From: Nostoc mirabile CHAB5784
Lineage (GTDB): Bacteria; Cyanobacteriota; Cyanobacteriia; Cyanobacteriales; Nostocaceae
NCBI RefSeq assembly: GCF_020829645.1
Contig: NZ_JAIVFS010000014.1
Span: 1 to 64,000 of the forward strand
Direction: 5' to 3'
Length of the DNA stretch: 64,000 bases
Every line of letters begins with the position of its first letter. The stretch's first letter is position 1. Under the pieces are notes generated by a model, which worked only from the letters and a program-made list of their open reading frames with translations, was not told where the DNA came from and made no database searches. Below are positions 1-10,392 of this stretch, piece after piece. Position numbers and translations under genes: made by a program.

Positions 1-1590
<1,590 letters not shown>

Positions 1591-1633
1591 GTTGTAAAGT
1601 TTCTTTCATAACTGATAATTAAATCATTTAGAG

Positions 1634-1662
1634 GCTCTTGCATAAAAGCAAGGGCTTTTTTT
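1634..1662 (+). terminator. Rho-independent terminator of psbDC
   Basis: An 8-bp stem GCTCTTGC / GCAAGGGC with one G-T pair and a short AT loop is followed directly by a run of Ts, 44 bases after the psbC stop codon. This is the expected end of the psbDC transcript. Confidence 0.8.
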
Positions 1663-1719
1663 ATAAGAAAATTAATAATCTATTGATTAACTGAGTGACT
1701 TACCAAGATAATTAATAAT

Positions 1720-1905
1720 ATGAGCGATTCCAATTTTATTGATGCTTTGCGATGGACAGATGAAGCTAAGGAAAAATTGCAAAATATTCCCTTTTTTGTC
1801 CGCGCTCAAGCTAGAGCCAGAATTGAACAACTGGCTCGTGAAGCAAACCAAGAGATTGTAACAGCCGATTTGGTAGAACAGGCTAGGCTTGAGTTTGGAC
1901 AATAA
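1720..1905 (+). CDS. Small PCP_red-domain protein (ChlB C-terminal-like)
   Basis: 61-aa protein containing [20 protein letters not shown] and then a helical stretch ending [16 protein letters not shown]. The WTxEAxxxLxxIPFFVRxxAR pattern is that of the PCP_red family, the small domain at the C-terminus of ChlB, a subunit of dark-operative protochlorophyllide reductase. Stand-alone copies of this domain are known in cyanobacteria, but their role is not settled. It lies just after the psbDC terminator on the same strand, next to photosynthesis genes; whether it contributes to chlorophyll synthesis is inference. The ATG at 1720 is the first in frame, without a strong ribosome site. Confidence 0.75.
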   Translation: MSDSNFIDALRWTDEAKEKLQNIPFFVRAQARARIEQLAREANQEIVTADLVEQARLEFGQ

Positions 1906-1926
1906 AACATTCTGGAGGTCGTAACA

Positions 1927-1977
1927 ATGACAGTCGCCAAAAATCCAGCAGACCGAGTAATGCTTTACAAGAGGTAA
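1927..1977 (+). CDS. 16-residue open frame, possible gene remnant
   Basis: An ATG 8 bases after TGGAGG opens a frame reading MTVAKNPADRVMLYKR before TAA. The good ribosome site suggests it was, or is, the start of a gene, but the peptide is not recognised and may be a truncated 5' end. Nothing else coding is visible between here and 2083. Confidence 0.25.
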   Translation: MTVAKNPADRVMLYKR

Positions 1978-2082
1978 TAGGTTAGTTGAAGAAAAGTAGT
2001 TGTCGCCGTCAAAAGTCAGAGCCAAGCGACAATCCAAATGAGCGAACTGACCATACTAATCTAAATTTAGAGGATTTTGATT

Positions 2083-3783
2083 ATGCCTAGATTTACGGTT
2101 CCACCCAATTTCACAGGCACTGCTGGTTCCGATACTTTAATTGGGGAAGATTTAAATAAATTTCCAGCAATTGGGATTGATATTTTAACTGGAGGTTTCA
2201 TTGATACAGGCTTAGGAAAGGACACCATTAAAGGCATCGGTACTGGCGGTAAAGGCGGTGATGGTGCTATCGGTAAGAACCTCAATGGCAGCGAAAGCGG
2301 TGCTGGAATCGGCATCAGCAATAATGGCAATCTGAATGCTGGGCCCTGCGACGACGCTATCATTGGCAAGGGTATTGGGGGTCGTGGAGGCAACGGTGCG
2401 GAAGAGGCTTCTGGCACTGCTGGCGGCGGTGGCGGTGCAGGGACAGGCATCAGTAACATTGGCATCCTTAATACTGGGTTGGGCAATGACACTATCATCG
2501 GCAATGGCACTGGCAGCAAGGGCGGCGGCGGTGACGGCGGCGGTGGCGGTGCAGGGACAGGCATCAGTAACAGTGGCAAACTGAATGCAGGAGACGGAAA
2601 TGACACGATCACTGGTACTGGCACTGGCAGCAATGGCGAAAGTGGCTACGGTGGCGGCCGTGGTGCTACTGGAACAGGCATCAGTAACAGTGGCAAACTG
2701 AATGCAGGGGACGGAAATGACACGATCACTGGTACTGGTCAGGGCGGCACTGGTGGTGGCGGTCGCGCCAGCGGCAACGGCGGATTTGGGATAGGTATCA
2801 GCAACACTGGGCAACTGGATACCGGAGACGGAAATGACACGATCACTGGCATCGGTATCGGCGGCATTGCCGGCAACGGACTTGGACCCGGCGATAACGG
2901 TGCAGGGACTGGCATCAGCAATAATGGCAATCTCAATACTGGGGACGGAAATGACACTATCACTGGCACGGGTACTGGTGGTGAAGGTGGTATCGGCGGT
3001 ACTGGAACTGGTATCAGTAACAGTAAGAAACTGGATACCGGAGACGGAGAAGACACGATCATAGGCACTGGCACAGGTACTGGCGGCATAAACAGTGATG
3101 GAACTGGCATCCAGAACATGAAAGGTGCCACCATCACCACAGGGCAGGGCAACGACACAATTACTGGTTCTGGCAACGGTTCAGCCTACAACCTCATCGC
3201 CTATGGCATCTCCAACGACGGAGTAATTGATACTGGAAATGGTTGTGACATTCTTACCGGACAGGCTACAGCAAAAATTGGTGCTATTGACGACCCTTTA
3301 GCCTACAGCGACCTCATGGTTATAGGCATCTCCAACGACGGAGTAATTGATACTGGGAATGGTTGTGACATTCTTACCGGACAGGCTACAGCAAAAATTG
3401 GTGGTACTGCCTATGGTATTTATGGACAAGGAACGATCCGGACTGGTGATGGCAATGACAAAATTACAGCCACCAGTACCATCAATGAAGTTCAACAAAA
3501 AGTTACTATTGGTGGCGGTATCGGTATTGATCTAGGTACTGGAAATGACTACTTCAAAGGGTTTGGTACTGGGACTGTGGATGGTGGAAAAGGTTTTGAC
3601 ACCTTAGACCTCAGTGCTTTCAATCGCTCTGAACTCACTTTTTCTGGTGTAATTTCGGGCAATGCCCTAAACCCAGCTAACATCAGCTTCAATAACAATG
3701 GAGATGTTATTACACTCTCTACTACGGGCTTTGAGAATTTTATCTTCGCAGATGGCTCTTTGTGCTACAGCACTTTGGTCTGA
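2083..3783 (+). CDS. Glycine-rich RTX-like repeat protein
   Basis: 567-aa acidic, Gly/Thr/Asn-rich protein without a signal peptide. Most of it is a degenerate repeat of about 45 residues with the core GISNxGxLxxGDGNDTITGTG. The GDGNDTITG nonapeptides match calcium-binding beta-roll (RTX / hemolysin-type) repeats. The C-terminus, from GGKGFDTLDLSAF to FENFIFADGS, is typical of cyanobacterial RTX proteins exported by type I secretion. ATG 2083 is preferred to the TTG at 2077 because AGAGGA sits 8 bases ahead of it. No transporter is adjacent. Very similar repeat DNA (for example around 2565-2620 and 2685-2740) indicates recent internal duplication. Two segments, at about 3195-3280 and 3316-3400, are almost identical. 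Calcium binding and secretion are inferred from the family. Confidence 0.75.
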   Translation: MPRFTVPPNFTGTAGSDTLIGEDLNKFPAIGIDILTGGFIDTGLGKDTIKGIGTGGKGGDGAIGKNLNGSESGAGIGISNNGNLNAGPCDDAIIGKGIGGRGGNGAEEASGTAGGGGGAGTGISNIGILNTGLGNDTIIGNGTGSKGGGGDGGGGGAGTGISNSGKLNAGDGNDTITGTGTGSNGESGYGGGRGATGTGISNSGKLNAGDGNDTITGTGQGGTGGGGRASGNGGFGIGISNTGQLDTGDGNDTITGIGIGGIAGNGLGPGDNGAGTGISNNGNLNTGDGNDTITGTGTGGEGGIGGTGTGISNSKKLDTGDGEDTIIGTGTGTGGINSDGTGIQNMKGATITTGQGNDTITGSGNGSAYNLIAYGISNDGVIDTGNGCDILTGQATAKIGAIDDPLAYSDLMVIGISNDGVIDTGNGCDILTGQATAKIGGTAYGIYGQGTIRTGDGNDKITATSTINEVQQKVTIGGGIGIDLGTGNDYFKGFGTGTVDGGKGFDTLDLSAFNRSELTFSGVISGNALNPANISFNNNGDVITLSTTGFENFIFADGSLCYSTLV

Positions 3784-3835
3784 AACTAAAATTACAACAA
3801 TCTCACGAAAAATAATTACGAATTACGAATTAATA

Positions 3836-4672
3836 TCAACTTCCTCCCACATTCATTGCTGCTAAAAAAGCCTTCTGGCTCACGTCTCTGTAAACTGTAT
3901 TTAAATACTTCATTACTACATCACTGGAAGTTGAATTTACTGCATTTTCCTCTTCCTTCGCTAGGGGAATTGCTCCTAATACATCTAATACCATCTCATT
4001 AGTGGACGGTGCAATCACTACTAATGATGACTCTAGTGGCTCATTGTATTGCCAGAAAGAGTCAATTTTTACTGAGTATTTGTTATTAGGAATTGACTGT
4101 TGAATATCGGGCGTTTCTGTGGTATTAGGTTTAATCTTGGCACTACGTAATTGACGTAAATCGCTGATAATTTGCTCTTTGGTGCGTCCGCGTAATTGAA
4201 ATAATACAAAGGGGTCTTCACTGAAGCGATCGCCTAACTGATAGTATAGGGCACCAATGTGTTTACAGGGATTTGCTTTATCAGGACAAGAGCATTTACT
4301 CTGGACATCAGCAAGGGTAAATGGAAATATCGAAAGACCATTAGCCGTGAATACTTCTTCTATATTTTGTGGCATTTCTCCTGCTAGTAGCTTGGCAGCA
4401 AAAATTGCCTTTTGGGACATGCTTTCAATTACATAACTCCACTGTTCATCACTAAAAGGTTCAAGGGAAAGGGAAACTTTATAAGGTTCAACTTCACTAC
4501 CTTGCACCCTAGCCAATACTTTCGCACCTTTAAATTGTATGCTCAGAACATTTCCTTGACGGGCATAGTTTCTAGCACGTTCTAAACGCTTTTTAAAACG
4601 ATAGGAATCTAGCAAATCTAGCCATTGTTGTGACCACCATTCTCGACTTGCTTGTAATGTGTAATTAGTCAT
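3836..4672 (-). CDS. SWIM zinc-finger domain protein
   Basis: 278-aa protein with a central SWIM zinc finger: CSCPDKANPCKHIGALYYQL, giving the CxCx(n)CxH pattern. The N-terminal half begins NYTLQASREWWSQQWLDLLDSYRFKKRLERARNYARQG-like helices, the usual lead-in of SWIM proteins that accompany SNF2 helicases. SWIM domains bind DNA or proteins. It lies 98 bp downstream of the intein-bearing SNF2 helicase on the same strand, a pairing common in cyanobacteria, so the two probably form an operon acting on DNA or chromatin-like substrates. The specific substrate is not known from the sequence. Confidence 0.85.
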   Translation of the reverse strand: MTNYTLQASREWWSQQWLDLLDSYRFKKRLERARNYARQGNVLSIQFKGAKVLARVQGSEVEPYKVSLSLEPFSDEQWSYVIESMSQKAIFAAKLLAGEMPQNIEEVFTANGLSIFPFTLADVQSKCSCPDKANPCKHIGALYYQLGDRFSEDPFVLFQLRGRTKEQIISDLRQLRSAKIKPNTTETPDIQQSIPNNKYSVKIDSFWQYNEPLESSLVVIAPSTNEMVLDVLGAIPLAKEEENAVNSTSSDVVMKYLNTVYRDVSQKAFLAAMNVGGS

Positions 4673-4719
4673 AATTAATTTAAAAACTTAGTAGTGTGCC
4701 ACACTAATTTTGAGGGTTT

Positions 4720-4766
4720 GTAGTGAGGAATTTAGCGTTTAAATCAAGGACTAAAGTCCTTACTAC
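4720..4766. repeat. Inverted repeat between SWIM and helicase genes
   Basis: GTAGTGAGGA pairs imperfectly with TCCTTACTAC and encloses a second small hairpin (AGGACTAAAGTCCT). A further palindrome TAGTGTGcCACACTA lies just to the left. These resemble dispersed cyanobacterial repeats rather than a terminator, as no T-run follows on either strand. Confidence 0.5.
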
Positions 4767-4770
4767 GAAC

Positions 4771-7700
4771 TTATTCTGCATCATCGTCAATTACTGCACT
4801 GCGGTCAAGTATTAGTAAGTTGCGAAGTTGGTCTGTATCCAGCTCTGTCAACCATTCTTCACCAGCACCCACAACTTGTTCGGCTAGTTGTTTTTTACTT
4901 TCAATCATGTCATGAATTTTTTCTTCTAAAGTGCCTGTACAAACAAATTTATGTACTTGGACATTCCGGGTTTGACCAATCCGAAATACTCTGTCTGTTG
5001 CTTGATTTTCAACGGCTGGATTCCACCATCTATCAAAATGGAATACATGATTTGCTCGTGTTAAATTTAGTCCTACTCCACCCGCTTTCAGAGAAAGAAT
5101 CATAATCGGTGGCCCTTGGGGGTCGTGTTGGAAACGGTCGATCATTTCCTCACGTTGTTTTTTGCTAGTGCTGCCATATAAAAAGAATATTTCTCGCCCA
5201 AGCTGTTTTTCTAAATAGGGTTTAAGTAACTTACCCCACTCAGCGAATTGTGTAAAGATCAAAGCTCTATCGCCTTCAGATAAAACTTCTTCTAACATTT
5301 CTTCTAGCCGCAGAAGTTTGGCTGAATTATGTTGCTCTAATGTCGCCTGTTTCAAGTATTGTGCTGGGTGATTGCAGATTTGTTTGAGTTTGATTAGTAA
5401 AGCCAAAATCATCCCCCGGCGTTGCAATCCTTCAGCAGATTCTATGTCTACTAAAGATTGTTCTACGACTTGTTGATAAAGTGCAGCTTGTTCACCAGTT
5501 AGACCACAAAATACGGCCATTTCTTGCTTGTCTGGCAAGTCTTGAATGATGTCGCGATCGCTTTTCAATCGCCGCAGTATAAATGGTTGCACTAATGAAC
5601 GTAATTGAGTTAAAGAAGCACTATCACCATACTTTTCAATTGGCATGGCAAACCGACGCTGAAAAAATTGCTTATTGCCTAAATACCCAGGATTGAGAAA
5701 ATCCAAAATAGACCAGAGTTCTTGCAGTCTATTTTCTACTGGTGTCCCCGTTAATGCAATCCGAAATGTCGCTTCTAATTGCCGCACTGCTTTTGACTGC
5801 TTCGCCTCTGGATTTTTTACATTCTGGGCTTCATCTAAAACTATTATCTGCCAAGAGACACTTTCCAATGACTTGATATCTCGATGAAGAAGTGAGTAGC
5901 TGGTGACGATTAAATCATGTTTTTTTACTGCTTCTAAAAATGCTTTCCCTTTTGGGCGTTTGTCGCCGTGATATTGCAAAATTTTCAGGCTAGGTGCAAA
6001 TTTATTGACTTCCCTTTCCCAGTTGCCTAAAACAGAAGTTGGACAAACCAATAGAGTTGGATTTTCTAGTGCATCTTGTTCTTTCAAGTGGAGAAGGAAG
6101 GCAATGAATTGGACAGTGTTATGGCAAATAATATTGTTAGCAACGAAATTATGATGTTTATTAACTTCAAAGTCGTAAACCCACCCTTCGTACTCCACAT
6201 CCTCAATAGCCTCAATCCGACAATAAAATACCTCTTGGTCGAGAAGACATTGCAAAGACTGCCTTGTTAAACTCAATTGTTCTACATCTAGGTTGCCATA
6301 GGCTGACAAAGTTTGAGTTGTCCACTTGGAAGGTTTTAGCAGTTGATACTGCTTTTGAGCTTCTCCACTAATCATGCGGCTCATCCCAGCTATTACTCGC
6401 TGTAAACTATCTCTAGAAAATTGCTGTGAGCCATTAATGTAAACAGTGTTGTGCATCCCAAAATGCCGCAACGGGAGTCCTGTTGTTATGACTGTTTGGG
6501 CAACCATATCAGAAGCAGGAATTCCTTGAATATTTGTGTTACTGACCAGTTGACAAATTTGTTCTAATTTCTGCTGTTTTTCTGAGTTATTAAAACCAAT
6601 TTCTTGCAGAAATCTGCGGGCAGAATTTCCTCCAATCACACCGATATAGTAGGTGCGAAAAGTACGAGTTCCATTAGTGGCACACTTCAGTTTGGGCGAT
6701 ATTCGCAACCAAATGCCGAAACGACGCAACAGTGCAGAAAGTTGCTGAATCAGTAAAGCTGAAGCTGTAGCAATCTCAATACTCCCCATGCTCAAAACAA
6801 CAGCAGATTCAGCATCGAAATAGTTTTGTAAAAATATCCGCACACTATCCAAGTCTGCTTGCATAATAAAGGGCGGAATAGATTTTTCTGCCGAGAGCTT
6901 ACCCCAAACATAACCTTTAGCTTCTAAGAATTGCCGATAGGCTTGGCTGTTAACTCGAAGATCAGAAACTCTGTTAGGGAAGTTAGAGATATTAGGGCTG
7001 TTAATTTTGAGGTTATAACGGTTTTGAATACGTTGGCAAGTCTGGAGTAGATCCTCTAGGACTCTGGTATCTTTTTGGGATATTGTGATTCCCACATCGG
7101 GTAGTTCATGCCCTTCGGCAATCTGCCAAGCGAGAAACTTGACTAAATCATGGTCTTGTGGTTTTCCATTCCAAAGCGTTTTACTTGGTACACAAACGTA
7201 ATCGCCCACCTGTAAGTTATTTGTCCAACCTTTACTTGTCAGCAGCTTGTGACGATGAGTGATAGTGATACTATTACCGTCTTCTAGCGTGATTTTTTGT
7301 AATTTCTCGCGGACTTGCTGTCGATACAACCGTCTGACATTCGCTTGGACAATTTTGCCAGTTTTTTCATCTATGGAATTAACTAGTAATTGTTCTGTGG
7401 GTTTAGCCCAAAATCCTTCGCCGTCAAACTCTGTTTCTCCAGCGTGAGTTGTCCAGATTGTCTCGGCTGTGCGTAACAGTCCATTTACATTTACTAGGGT
7501 ATCATTTGCTACGCATTTACCTAATCCCATATCGTCGGCGAGACACGCACCCAAGCCCCAACGTTCCAAGAAGGACAGCCAAGCAGCACCACGTTCTTGA
7601 TAAGGTCGCAACTGTCCTTTAAAGCCTGTTGGTGTGGGTAAAGGTTCAAGCGCCTGATTATTTGTTAACGCCCCAATCAACTCTTGCAATGCCCCAGATG

Positions 7701-9567
7701 CCTCAAAGCTGACCACTGGTAACTTTTCAATTACCTGGGTATCCCCTGTACTGAAACGCAAGGCATCTTCCAAGGAAAGCGCCATTTGGTCTTTGCGAGT
7801 GGTAAAAAAAGTTTGGGCTGTTTTGATGTCTTGGGGTCGCAATTCCACCCACTCGCCGTTAATTTCTACTAGCGGACTATTTAAAGCCACAAGTTTATCA
7901 AACTCAGCTTTGGAAATAGTTTGTCCACCAATTGCCAATTGCCATTGGAAATTCAGTAGACTTTGCAACCCTAAACGTCCCTGCTTTTTCTTTGGGGTTT
8001 CTGCAGTAATTTTTAAACCCAAACGATTTGCCCATCCTTCACGGTTCGCTAAACTGGGAGGCAAAATTACTCCCAAACCACTGTCTTCTAACCTCCAAGC
8101 TACAGCTTTGATAAACTCATAAGCTTGCATGGGGGTGATACGAGAAGATTGGGGATATTCGGTTTCAAAACTGGGTGCGTAGGCGCTTTGCGCCTTGTCG
8201 CCAGACATCGCTGGATATAATCTGGAAGCTACCCCCAAACCTCGCAAAAATGTTTCTTGTGGTTGCTCAATTGTTCGATTTTCATAAACCAATCGTTCAA
8301 CTGGATTGTTCCAAATAGTTGCCGCATCCACCAAAAACTCAGGATCGTCAGCCGCTTGCAGCAAATACGCCAATGTCCAATCTGTTTCGCCAGACTCTGG
8401 AGAACGCAGTTGAAAACAAGTACGAAATAGAGTTTTAAGAGTTAATTGGTATTGTAACGGCATAGTCCAAGCCTTCAGTGCCGCTTCCAACCGTTCCACT
8501 TCAATTGCATCTGCATTGACTGTATCAGATGCACTGGTTAAAGCTTGCAACCACTGACGCACCGCAGCTGGTAAAGATGCGTAGGCGTAGCCCGTCGTAG
8601 ACATCGCTTTGGCTTCCATTGGAGGTTGGGAACCTACCATCCCTCGCACTTGGGCATCTATCGTACTGTTGAGAAATCCCAGTAATAATTCTTGAGGTTC
8701 GCCTGGAAAGTCTACATAGATTGGGCATTGGGCATGATTATTTTCCTTGTCCCCTTGTCCCCTAATCCCCTTGTCCCCCTCGTCTCCCCCCACTCCCCAC
8801 TCCCCACTCCCCACTCCCTCTTGATAAGTACGACAAACCAACGGCATATCCGCAGAAAATTTTTCTAGGCGAGTTCCATCTACAGCACTGTCTAGAAGTA
8901 CTTGCCATTTAGCAGCAAATACACCGTCTGATTGTCGCCCAATTGTTGGTAAAAACTTACACCGCGAGATTAAATCTAAACTCCACCGGGCAACCTGCGA
9001 CCAAAAACGTAAATCTCCTCCTAAAAAGGCATCTTCCCCTTTAGCAGCATTTAGGGGAATAGCAGCGAGAAATTTTACTGCTTCGCTGGGGTTAAGACAA
9101 AAACCCTCAACTCGCCACGGTTGTAAATATTGCGGGGAGTCTGTGTCTAGCCCCAAGCTGGCAGAATGTACAGGGAAAATCGCTGCTGTTCCTTCGCCAC
9201 TGCCCTCTGGGATATAAGTTGGTAGGGCAATGATTTGCGAATGCGTTGGTAAACTGATCTCAGTGACACTGGCGGCTTTCCGTGTTCGCCCAGTAGTAGC
9301 CATCGCAACTTGAGGTTGCTGGATGAAGTTGGTAATTGCCATGTTCTGCGAATCGCCAAAGGCGACGCTTCGCGAACGCAACCACTCACTCAACTCAACC
9401 GATGTCATTGCCAATGGATGTAGTGGTATATCTCCAGATCCATTAGGCTCGAAATTCACTCGTGGCGATCGCCAAGTTTCCCCCCAAATAAATAAACAAC
9501 CATTTTGATTTTTTAGTAACCAATTACAGTGTAAAATCGCCATTTGCTCACTACTCAGATTTCCCAA
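4771..9567 (-). CDS. SNF2-family DEAD/DEAH-like helicase interrupted by an intein
   Basis: 1598-aa precursor; removing the 466-aa intein leaves an 1132-aa helicase. The N-terminal ~640 residues are the accessory region typical of bacterial SNF2 helicases. The ATPase core begins at about residue 651 (QLRPYQERGAAWL). Motif I is DDMGLGK|T, split by the intein; motif II is DEAQ (residues 1245-1248); LTGTPVENR, the GGVGLNLT block and QATDRVFRIGQ are motifs III, V and VI. Such enzymes translocate on double-stranded DNA. The N-terminal region contains several in-frame repeat insertions: about 8177-8211, 8579-8607 (read as STTGYAYAS), 8745-8820 (Gly-rich GVGSGEWGVGG) and about 9346-9380. The SWIM gene follows downstream on the same strand. 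The ATG at 9567 starts MGNLSSEQMAILH. Confidence 0.93.
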   Translation of the reverse strand: MGNLSSEQMAILHCNWLLKNQNGCLFIWGETWRSPRVNFEPNGSGDIPLHPLAMTSVELSEWLRSRSVAFGDSQNMAITNFIQQPQVAMATTGRTRKAASVTEISLPTHSQIIALPTYIPEGSGEGTAAIFPVHSASLGLDTDSPQYLQPWRVEGFCLNPSEAVKFLAAIPLNAAKGEDAFLGGDLRFWSQVARWSLDLISRCKFLPTIGRQSDGVFAAKWQVLLDSAVDGTRLEKFSADMPLVCRTYQEGVGSGEWGVGGDEGDKGIRGQGDKENNHAQCPIYVDFPGEPQELLLGFLNSTIDAQVRGMVGSQPPMEAKAMSTTGYAYASLPAAVRQWLQALTSASDTVNADAIEVERLEAALKAWTMPLQYQLTLKTLFRTCFQLRSPESGETDWTLAYLLQAADDPEFLVDAATIWNNPVERLVYENRTIEQPQETFLRGLGVASRLYPAMSGDKAQSAYAPSFETEYPQSSRITPMQAYEFIKAVAWRLEDSGLGVILPPSLANREGWANRLGLKITAETPKKKQGRLGLQSLLNFQWQLAIGGQTISKAEFDKLVALNSPLVEINGEWVELRPQDIKTAQTFFTTRKDQMALSLEDALRFSTGDTQVIEKLPVVSFEASGALQELIGALTNNQALEPLPTPTGFKGQLRPYQERGAAWLSFLERWGLGACLADDMGLGKCVANDTLVNVNGLLRTAETIWTTHAGETEFDGEGFWAKPTEQLLVNSIDEKTGKIVQANVRRLYRQQVREKLQKITLEDGNSITITHRHKLLTSKGWTNNLQVGDYVCVPSKTLWNGKPQDHDLVKFLAWQIAEGHELPDVGITISQKDTRVLEDLLQTCQRIQNRYNLKINSPNISNFPNRVSDLRVNSQAYRQFLEAKGYVWGKLSAEKSIPPFIMQADLDSVRIFLQNYFDAESAVVLSMGSIEIATASALLIQQLSALLRRFGIWLRISPKLKCATNGTRTFRTYYIGVIGGNSARRFLQEIGFNNSEKQQKLEQICQLVSNTNIQGIPASDMVAQTVITTGLPLRHFGMHNTVYINGSQQFSRDSLQRVIAGMSRMISGEAQKQYQLLKPSKWTTQTLSAYGNLDVEQLSLTRQSLQCLLDQEVFYCRIEAIEDVEYEGWVYDFEVNKHHNFVANNIICHNTVQFIAFLLHLKEQDALENPTLLVCPTSVLGNWEREVNKFAPSLKILQYHGDKRPKGKAFLEAVKKHDLIVTSYSLLHRDIKSLESVSWQIIVLDEAQNVKNPEAKQSKAVRQLEATFRIALTGTPVENRLQELWSILDFLNPGYLGNKQFFQRRFAMPIEKYGDSASLTQLRSLVQPFILRRLKSDRDIIQDLPDKQEMAVFCGLTGEQAALYQQVVEQSLVDIESAEGLQRRGMILALLIKLKQICNHPAQYLKQATLEQHNSAKLLRLEEMLEEVLSEGDRALIFTQFAEWGKLLKPYLEKQLGREIFFLYGSTSKKQREEMIDRFQHDPQGPPIMILSLKAGGVGLNLTRANHVFHFDRWWNPAVENQATDRVFRIGQTRNVQVHKFVCTGTLEEKIHDMIESKKQLAEQVVGAGEEWLTELDTDQLRNLLILDRSAVIDDDAE
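6118..7515 (-). other. Intein with LAGLIDADG-type endonuclease motifs
   Basis: This in-frame segment encodes 466 residues inserted between Lys684 and the Thr of the helicase Walker A motif. It starts with Cys (CVANDTLVNVNG, splicing block A), has block B at ITITHRHKLLTSKGW, block F at WVYDFEVNKHHNFVANN, and ends with the canonical HN in IICHN followed by Thr as the +1 residue. The centre holds two LAGLIDADG-like helices, FLAWQIAEGHE and FLQNYFDAESAV, each retaining its acidic residue, so a homing endonuclease may be active. Splicing would rebuild GLGKT, the ATP-binding P-loop, so helicase activity should depend on intein removal. Boundaries are precise because both the intein ends and the host motif are recognisable. 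Confidence 0.93.
8177..8211. repeat. REP-like palindrome inside helicase gene
   Basis: GCGTAGGCGCTTTGCGCC followed by a second arm ending GACATCGC forms hairpins and is read in frame as SGDKAQSAYAP. It belongs to the same GCGTAGGC...CATCGC repeat class seen at 8579, 35642, 37831 and 37991. Confidence 0.6.
8579..8607. repeat. REP-like repeat inside helicase gene
   Basis: GCGTAGGCGTAGCCCGTCGTAGACATCGC, present again almost unchanged at 37991-38019, lies within the helicase frame and is read as AMSTTGYAYAS on the coding strand. Confidence 0.75.
8745..8820. repeat. CCCCACT / CCCCTTGT tandem repeat inside helicase gene
   Basis: Short CCCCTTGT and CCCCACT units are tandemly repeated for about 75 bp within the helicase frame, giving the low-complexity peptide GVGSGEWGVGGDEGDKGIRG. 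The same CCCACTCC repeat occurs between genes at 27645-27671 and near 59535. Confidence 0.75.
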
Positions 9568-9687
9568 AGTTAAAGAATCTAAACTGCAATTATTCTACTT
9601 TTTGCATCTTATTAATAAAATTATTGACCCAATATCGCATATAATTAATAATATTTAAACAATTATTTTTCCTAAAAATTCTTAATA

Positions 9688-10233
9688 ATGATTTTTCCCC
9701 TAATTAAAGTTTTAAACAATGGGATAATAGTTGAACTAGATTATATGCATCCTCAAGAACAGGAGGTTGTAAGAGCATTACTCAATGTTGTAATTTTTGA
9801 AGGTAAAACTTATCCCCAAAGGCAACCTCTATCTCAGGCAGGATTTTCAGCTTACTGGTTGAGTAAGGATGCCTTTGTTGTCAGGACATCTGGTCAGGAT
9901 GCTACACACAAACCAAAAGAAATATTAGGGGCGTTTTATTTAAAACCAAACTTCCCGGGTCGGTGTTGCCATATTTGCAACGCTGGTTTTATTGTACAAC
10001 CTGGGTTACGTGGTCAGGGGATCGGGCGGTTCATGGGAGAGGCTATGCTCTTAATAGCAGCAAACCTGGGCTATGAAGCAGTAATGTTCAATTTGGTCTT
10101 TGAAACTAATATACCTTCAATTACACTTTGGCAGTCGTTAGGATTTGAGATCATTGGGCGCATTCCGCGTGCGGCGAAGCTGGAAAATGACCAGATGGCA
10201 GACGCGCTAATGTTTTATCGCACTTTACCTTAA
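9688..10233 (+). CDS. GNAT-family N-acetyltransferase
   Basis: 181-aa protein with the acetyl-CoA-binding motif A IVQPGLRGQGIGRFMGE (pattern Q/RxxGxG/A), followed by helix LLIAANLGYEAVMFN and the motif-B region TLWQSLGFEIIGRIPRA. GNAT enzymes transfer acetyl from acetyl-CoA to amines. The NAGFIVxPGLRGxGIG arrangement recalls the Mpr1-type group that acetylates azetidine-2-carboxylate, but that resemblance is from memory and the substrate is uncertain. It is transcribed divergently from the helicase across a 120-bp AT-rich gap and is separated from pnp by a strong inverted repeat. Cytosolic; no membrane segment. Confidence 0.85.
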   Translation: MIFPLIKVLNNGIIVELDYMHPQEQEVVRALLNVVIFEGKTYPQRQPLSQAGFSAYWLSKDAFVVRTSGQDATHKPKEILGAFYLKPNFPGRCCHICNAGFIVQPGLRGQGIGRFMGEAMLLIAANLGYEAVMFNLVFETNIPSITLWQSLGFEIIGRIPRAAKLENDQMADALMFYRTLP

Positions 10234-10253
10234 AAGATGCCTTTTGCAGCCTT

Positions 10254-10302
10254 AACTGTTGACTGATGAGTGTTAACCGTCAACAGTCATCAGTCAACAG
10301 TT
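10254..10302. repeat. 16-bp inverted repeat between GNAT gene and pnp
   Basis: AACTGTTGACTGATGA at 10254-10269 pairs perfectly with TCATCAGTCAACAGTT at 10287-10302 around a 17-base loop. It could end the GNAT transcript or be a dispersed repeat; there is only a weak T-rich tail (TATCTTTG). Confidence 0.7.
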
Positions 10303-10392
10303 ATCTTTGTATGTACTAGAAGTCAGTCATAGTGCATAAATGTTAGGATTGCCACAGAAAGAGAATAGCGAAAGAGAAGGAAAAAAAACTGA

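Noticed and set aside
2067..3176. Long antisense frames across the glycine-rich gene
   Set aside because: Pro/Leu/Val-rich mirror translations of GGT/GGC repeats, a known artefact of high-GC repetitive coding DNA.
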